Notes under the pieces: generated by a model | What the model saw: only the letters and a program-made list of their open reading frames with translations | Database searches by the model: none | Told to the model about the DNA's origin: nothing | Shown: positions 62,325 to 64,000 of the stretch, piece after piece | Position numbering within the stretch: the first letter of the stretch is position 1 | Layout of the letters: each line of letters begins with the position of its first letter | Source of the DNA: Crenobacter cavernae | GTDB taxonomy: Bacteria; Pseudomonadota; Gammaproteobacteria; Burkholderiales; Chromobacteriaceae | DNA length: 64,000 nt | Direction: 5' to 3' | NCBI RefSeq assembly: GCF_003355495.1 | Contig: NZ_CP031337.1 | Location: 372,001-436,000, forward strand | Program-made: the position numbers and the translations under genes

Positions 62325-62447
62325 GGAAAATCTCCTGATGAGCGGATTCTGAAACCGGCGATTCTAAGGCTTAAGGAGAGGTTTTGCAACAACTATCCCG
62401 GGCGCGTACACTCCCGCCTTTGCCTTTTTCCATCAAGCTCTTGCCTC

Positions 62448-63983
62448 ATGAATCTGCTCAAGGCCCTGGCCGCCGTCAGTAGCATGACCCTGGTGTCGCG
62501 CGTGCTCGGTTTCGTGCGCGACGCCCTCATCGCCCGGGTGTTCGGCGCGGGCTTCGCGACCGACGCCTTCTTCGTCGCCTTCAAACTGCCCAACCTGTTG
62601 CGCCGCATCTTCGCCGAAGGCGCGTTCTCGCAGGCCTTCGTGCCGGTGCTGGCCGAATACAAGCAGAAGAAGACCGACGACGAGACGCGCGACTTTCTCG
62701 CCCACGTCGCCGGCACGCTGACGCTGGCGCTCGCCGCGGTCACCGTGCTCGGCATGATCGCCGCCGCGTGGGTGATCTGGATCTCGGCGCCGGGCTTTGC
62801 CAAAGAGGCGGACAAGTTCGCGCTGACGGTAGACCTGTTGCGCATCACCTTCCCTTATATCCTGTTCATCTCGCTGTCGTCGCTGGCCGGCAGCGTGCTG
62901 AACACTTGGCGCCAGTTCTCGATTCCCGCGTTCACGCCGACCCTCCTCAACCTCTCCTTCATCGTCTGCGCGCTGTTCTTCGCGCCCTACTTCGACCCGC
63001 CGGTGCTGGTGCTCGGCTGGGCGGTCTTCATCGGCGGCGTCGCGCAGCTCCTGTTCCAGCTGCCCTACCTGAAGAAGATCGGCATGCTGAGCTGGCCGCG
63101 GATCAACCTCCGCGACGCGGCGGTGTGGCGCGTGATCAAACAGATGGGCCCGGCGATCTTCGGCGTGTCGATCGCGCAGATCTCGCTGGTGATCAACACC
63201 ATCTTCGCGTCCTTCCTCGCGTCGGGCAGCGTGTCGTGGATGTACTACGCGGATAGGTTGATGGAATTCCCGACCGGCGTGCTCGGCGTCGCGCTCGGCA
63301 CCATCCTCTTGCCATCGCTGTCCAAGCACGCGGCGACCGCCGACGTCGGCGAGTTCTCCAAGCTGCTCGACTGGGGCCTCAGGCTGTCGCTGATGCTGGC
63401 GCTGCCGGCGGCGCTCGGCCTCGCGCTGCTGGCCGAGCCGCTGATCGCGACGCTGTTCATGTACGGCAAGTTTTCGCCGCTCGACGCGGTGATGACCGAG
63501 CGCGCGCTGATCGCCTACGCCGTCGGCCTGACCGGCCTGATCGTCGTCAAGGTGCTGGCGCCGGGCTTCTACGCGCGCCAGAACATCAAGACGCCGGTCA
63601 AGGTCGCCATCGTCACGCTGATCGCGACGCAGCTGATGAACCTCGCCTTCGTCTGGCACCTGAAGCACGCCGGCCTCGCGCTGGCGATCGGCCTGGGCGC
63701 CTGCCTGAACGCGCTCTTGTTGTGGCGGCTCTTGCTGCGCCACCGCATCTACCAGCCGCAGTCGGGCTGGAAAGCATTCTTCGCCAAGCTGGTGGCGGCG
63801 CTCGCCGTGATGGGCGCGGTGCTCGTCGCGCTGTCGGCGACGCTGCCGCTCGACTGGCACGCGCACGCGTGGATGCGCGTCGCGCAGCTGTCGGCGCTGA
63901 TCGGCGCCGGCGTGATCGCCTACTTCGGCACGCTCGTCGCGCTCGGCTTTAGGCCGCGCGACTTCGTGCGCCGCGAGCATTGA
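62448..63983 (+). CDS. murJ: Lipid II flippase
   Basis: A 511-residue, 14-helix membrane protein of the MVF/MurJ family, which flips lipid II to the periplasm for peptidoglycan synthesis. Conserved parts: SSMTLVSRVLGFVRDALIARVFG at the start, FKLPNLLRRIFAEGAFSQAFVPVL and YYADRLMEFPTGVLGVALGTILLPSLSKHA. The stop is followed 8 bases later by a copy of the dispersed word at the window edge. Confidence 0.97.
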   Translation: MNLLKALAAVSSMTLVSRVLGFVRDALIARVFGAGFATDAFFVAFKLPNLLRRIFAEGAFSQAFVPVLAEYKQKKTDDETRDFLAHVAGTLTLALAAVTVLGMIAAAWVIWISAPGFAKEADKFALTVDLLRITFPYILFISLSSLAGSVLNTWRQFSIPAFTPTLLNLSFIVCALFFAPYFDPPVLVLGWAVFIGGVAQLLFQLPYLKKIGMLSWPRINLRDAAVWRVIKQMGPAIFGVSIAQISLVINTIFASFLASGSVSWMYYADRLMEFPTGVLGVALGTILLPSLSKHAATADVGEFSKLLDWGLRLSLMLALPAALGLALLAEPLIATLFMYGKFSPLDAVMTERALIAYAVGLTGLIVVKVLAPGFYARQNIKTPVKVAIVTLIATQLMNLAFVWHLKHAGLALAIGLGACLNALLLWRLLLRHRIYQPQSGWKAFFAKLVAALAVMGAVLVALSATLPLDWHAHAWMRVAQLSALIGAGVIAYFGTLVALGFRPRDFVRREH

Positions 63984-64000
63984 TAGCGAGCTCGGCCAAC

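Overview
The window is a high-GC chromosomal segment (roughly two-thirds G+C by eye) from a Gram-negative betaproteobacterium, most likely of the order Neisseriales (Chromobacteriaceae-like). The main clues are the gene orders adk-kdsB-trm112-lpxK-exbD-exbB, rpsF-priB-rpsR-rplI and mltG-tmk-holB-pilZ-tatD, plus LPS and outer-membrane genes. Most of it is core genome with few accessory insertions; no CRISPR array, rRNA operon or insertion sequence was seen.

Layout. 1-3087 (minus): end of adk, then kdsB, a Trm112-like gene, lpxK, exbD and exbB. 3457-14877 (plus): xseA, a DUF4442 protein, gpmI-envC-ctp, an unknown gene, argA, yggX, ppk1 and a DUF456 protein. 14932-20627 (minus): a damaged 2-aminoethylphosphonate-type ABC transporter locus. 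Its permease and ATPase are each frameshifted, and its binding protein has lost its N-terminus and is fused in frame to a truncated HlyB-type secretion ATPase. 20849-21105: tRNA-Ser, tRNA-Arg and tRNA-Glu. 21154-26434: lysC, fdhD, an MFS transporter and the rpsF ribosomal operon. 26610-29131: a copper operon (multicopper oxidase, csoR, unknown, copZ) with a well-matched CsoR operator. 29235-42801: rlmB, a PAS/GGDEF/EAL protein, mfd, a BON protein, ppsA/ppsR and trpS behind a tryptophan attenuator. 42883-48139: the tmk-holB-pilZ-tatD block. 48321-52661: a curli (csg) operon with an unusually large tyrosine-rich curlin. 52951-63983: ybbP-ybbA/tesA, a peroxiredoxin, aspS, a DUF502 protein, fmdB, pldA, rpsT and murJ.

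Most notable signal. The 10-mer GTTGGCCGAG (or CTTGGCCGAG) occurs 45 times on the two strands by eye, where chance predicts fewer than one. It is enriched between genes, forms inverted pairs that act as hairpin terminators at gene ends, and elsewhere sits inside genes, often read as Leu-Ala-Glu. This is how DNA uptake sequences behave in Neisseriaceae, but the word differs from the Neisseria sequence GCCGTCTGAA. It is a candidate new uptake-sequence dialect. The longest stretch without a copy covers the curli operon, which suggests later acquisition.

Other highlights are a textbook Trp attenuator (leader peptide with tandem Trp codons plus mutually exclusive hairpins) placed before trpS rather than a biosynthetic operon, and the 627-residue curlin with YYWYYGG-type inserts between its amyloid repeats.
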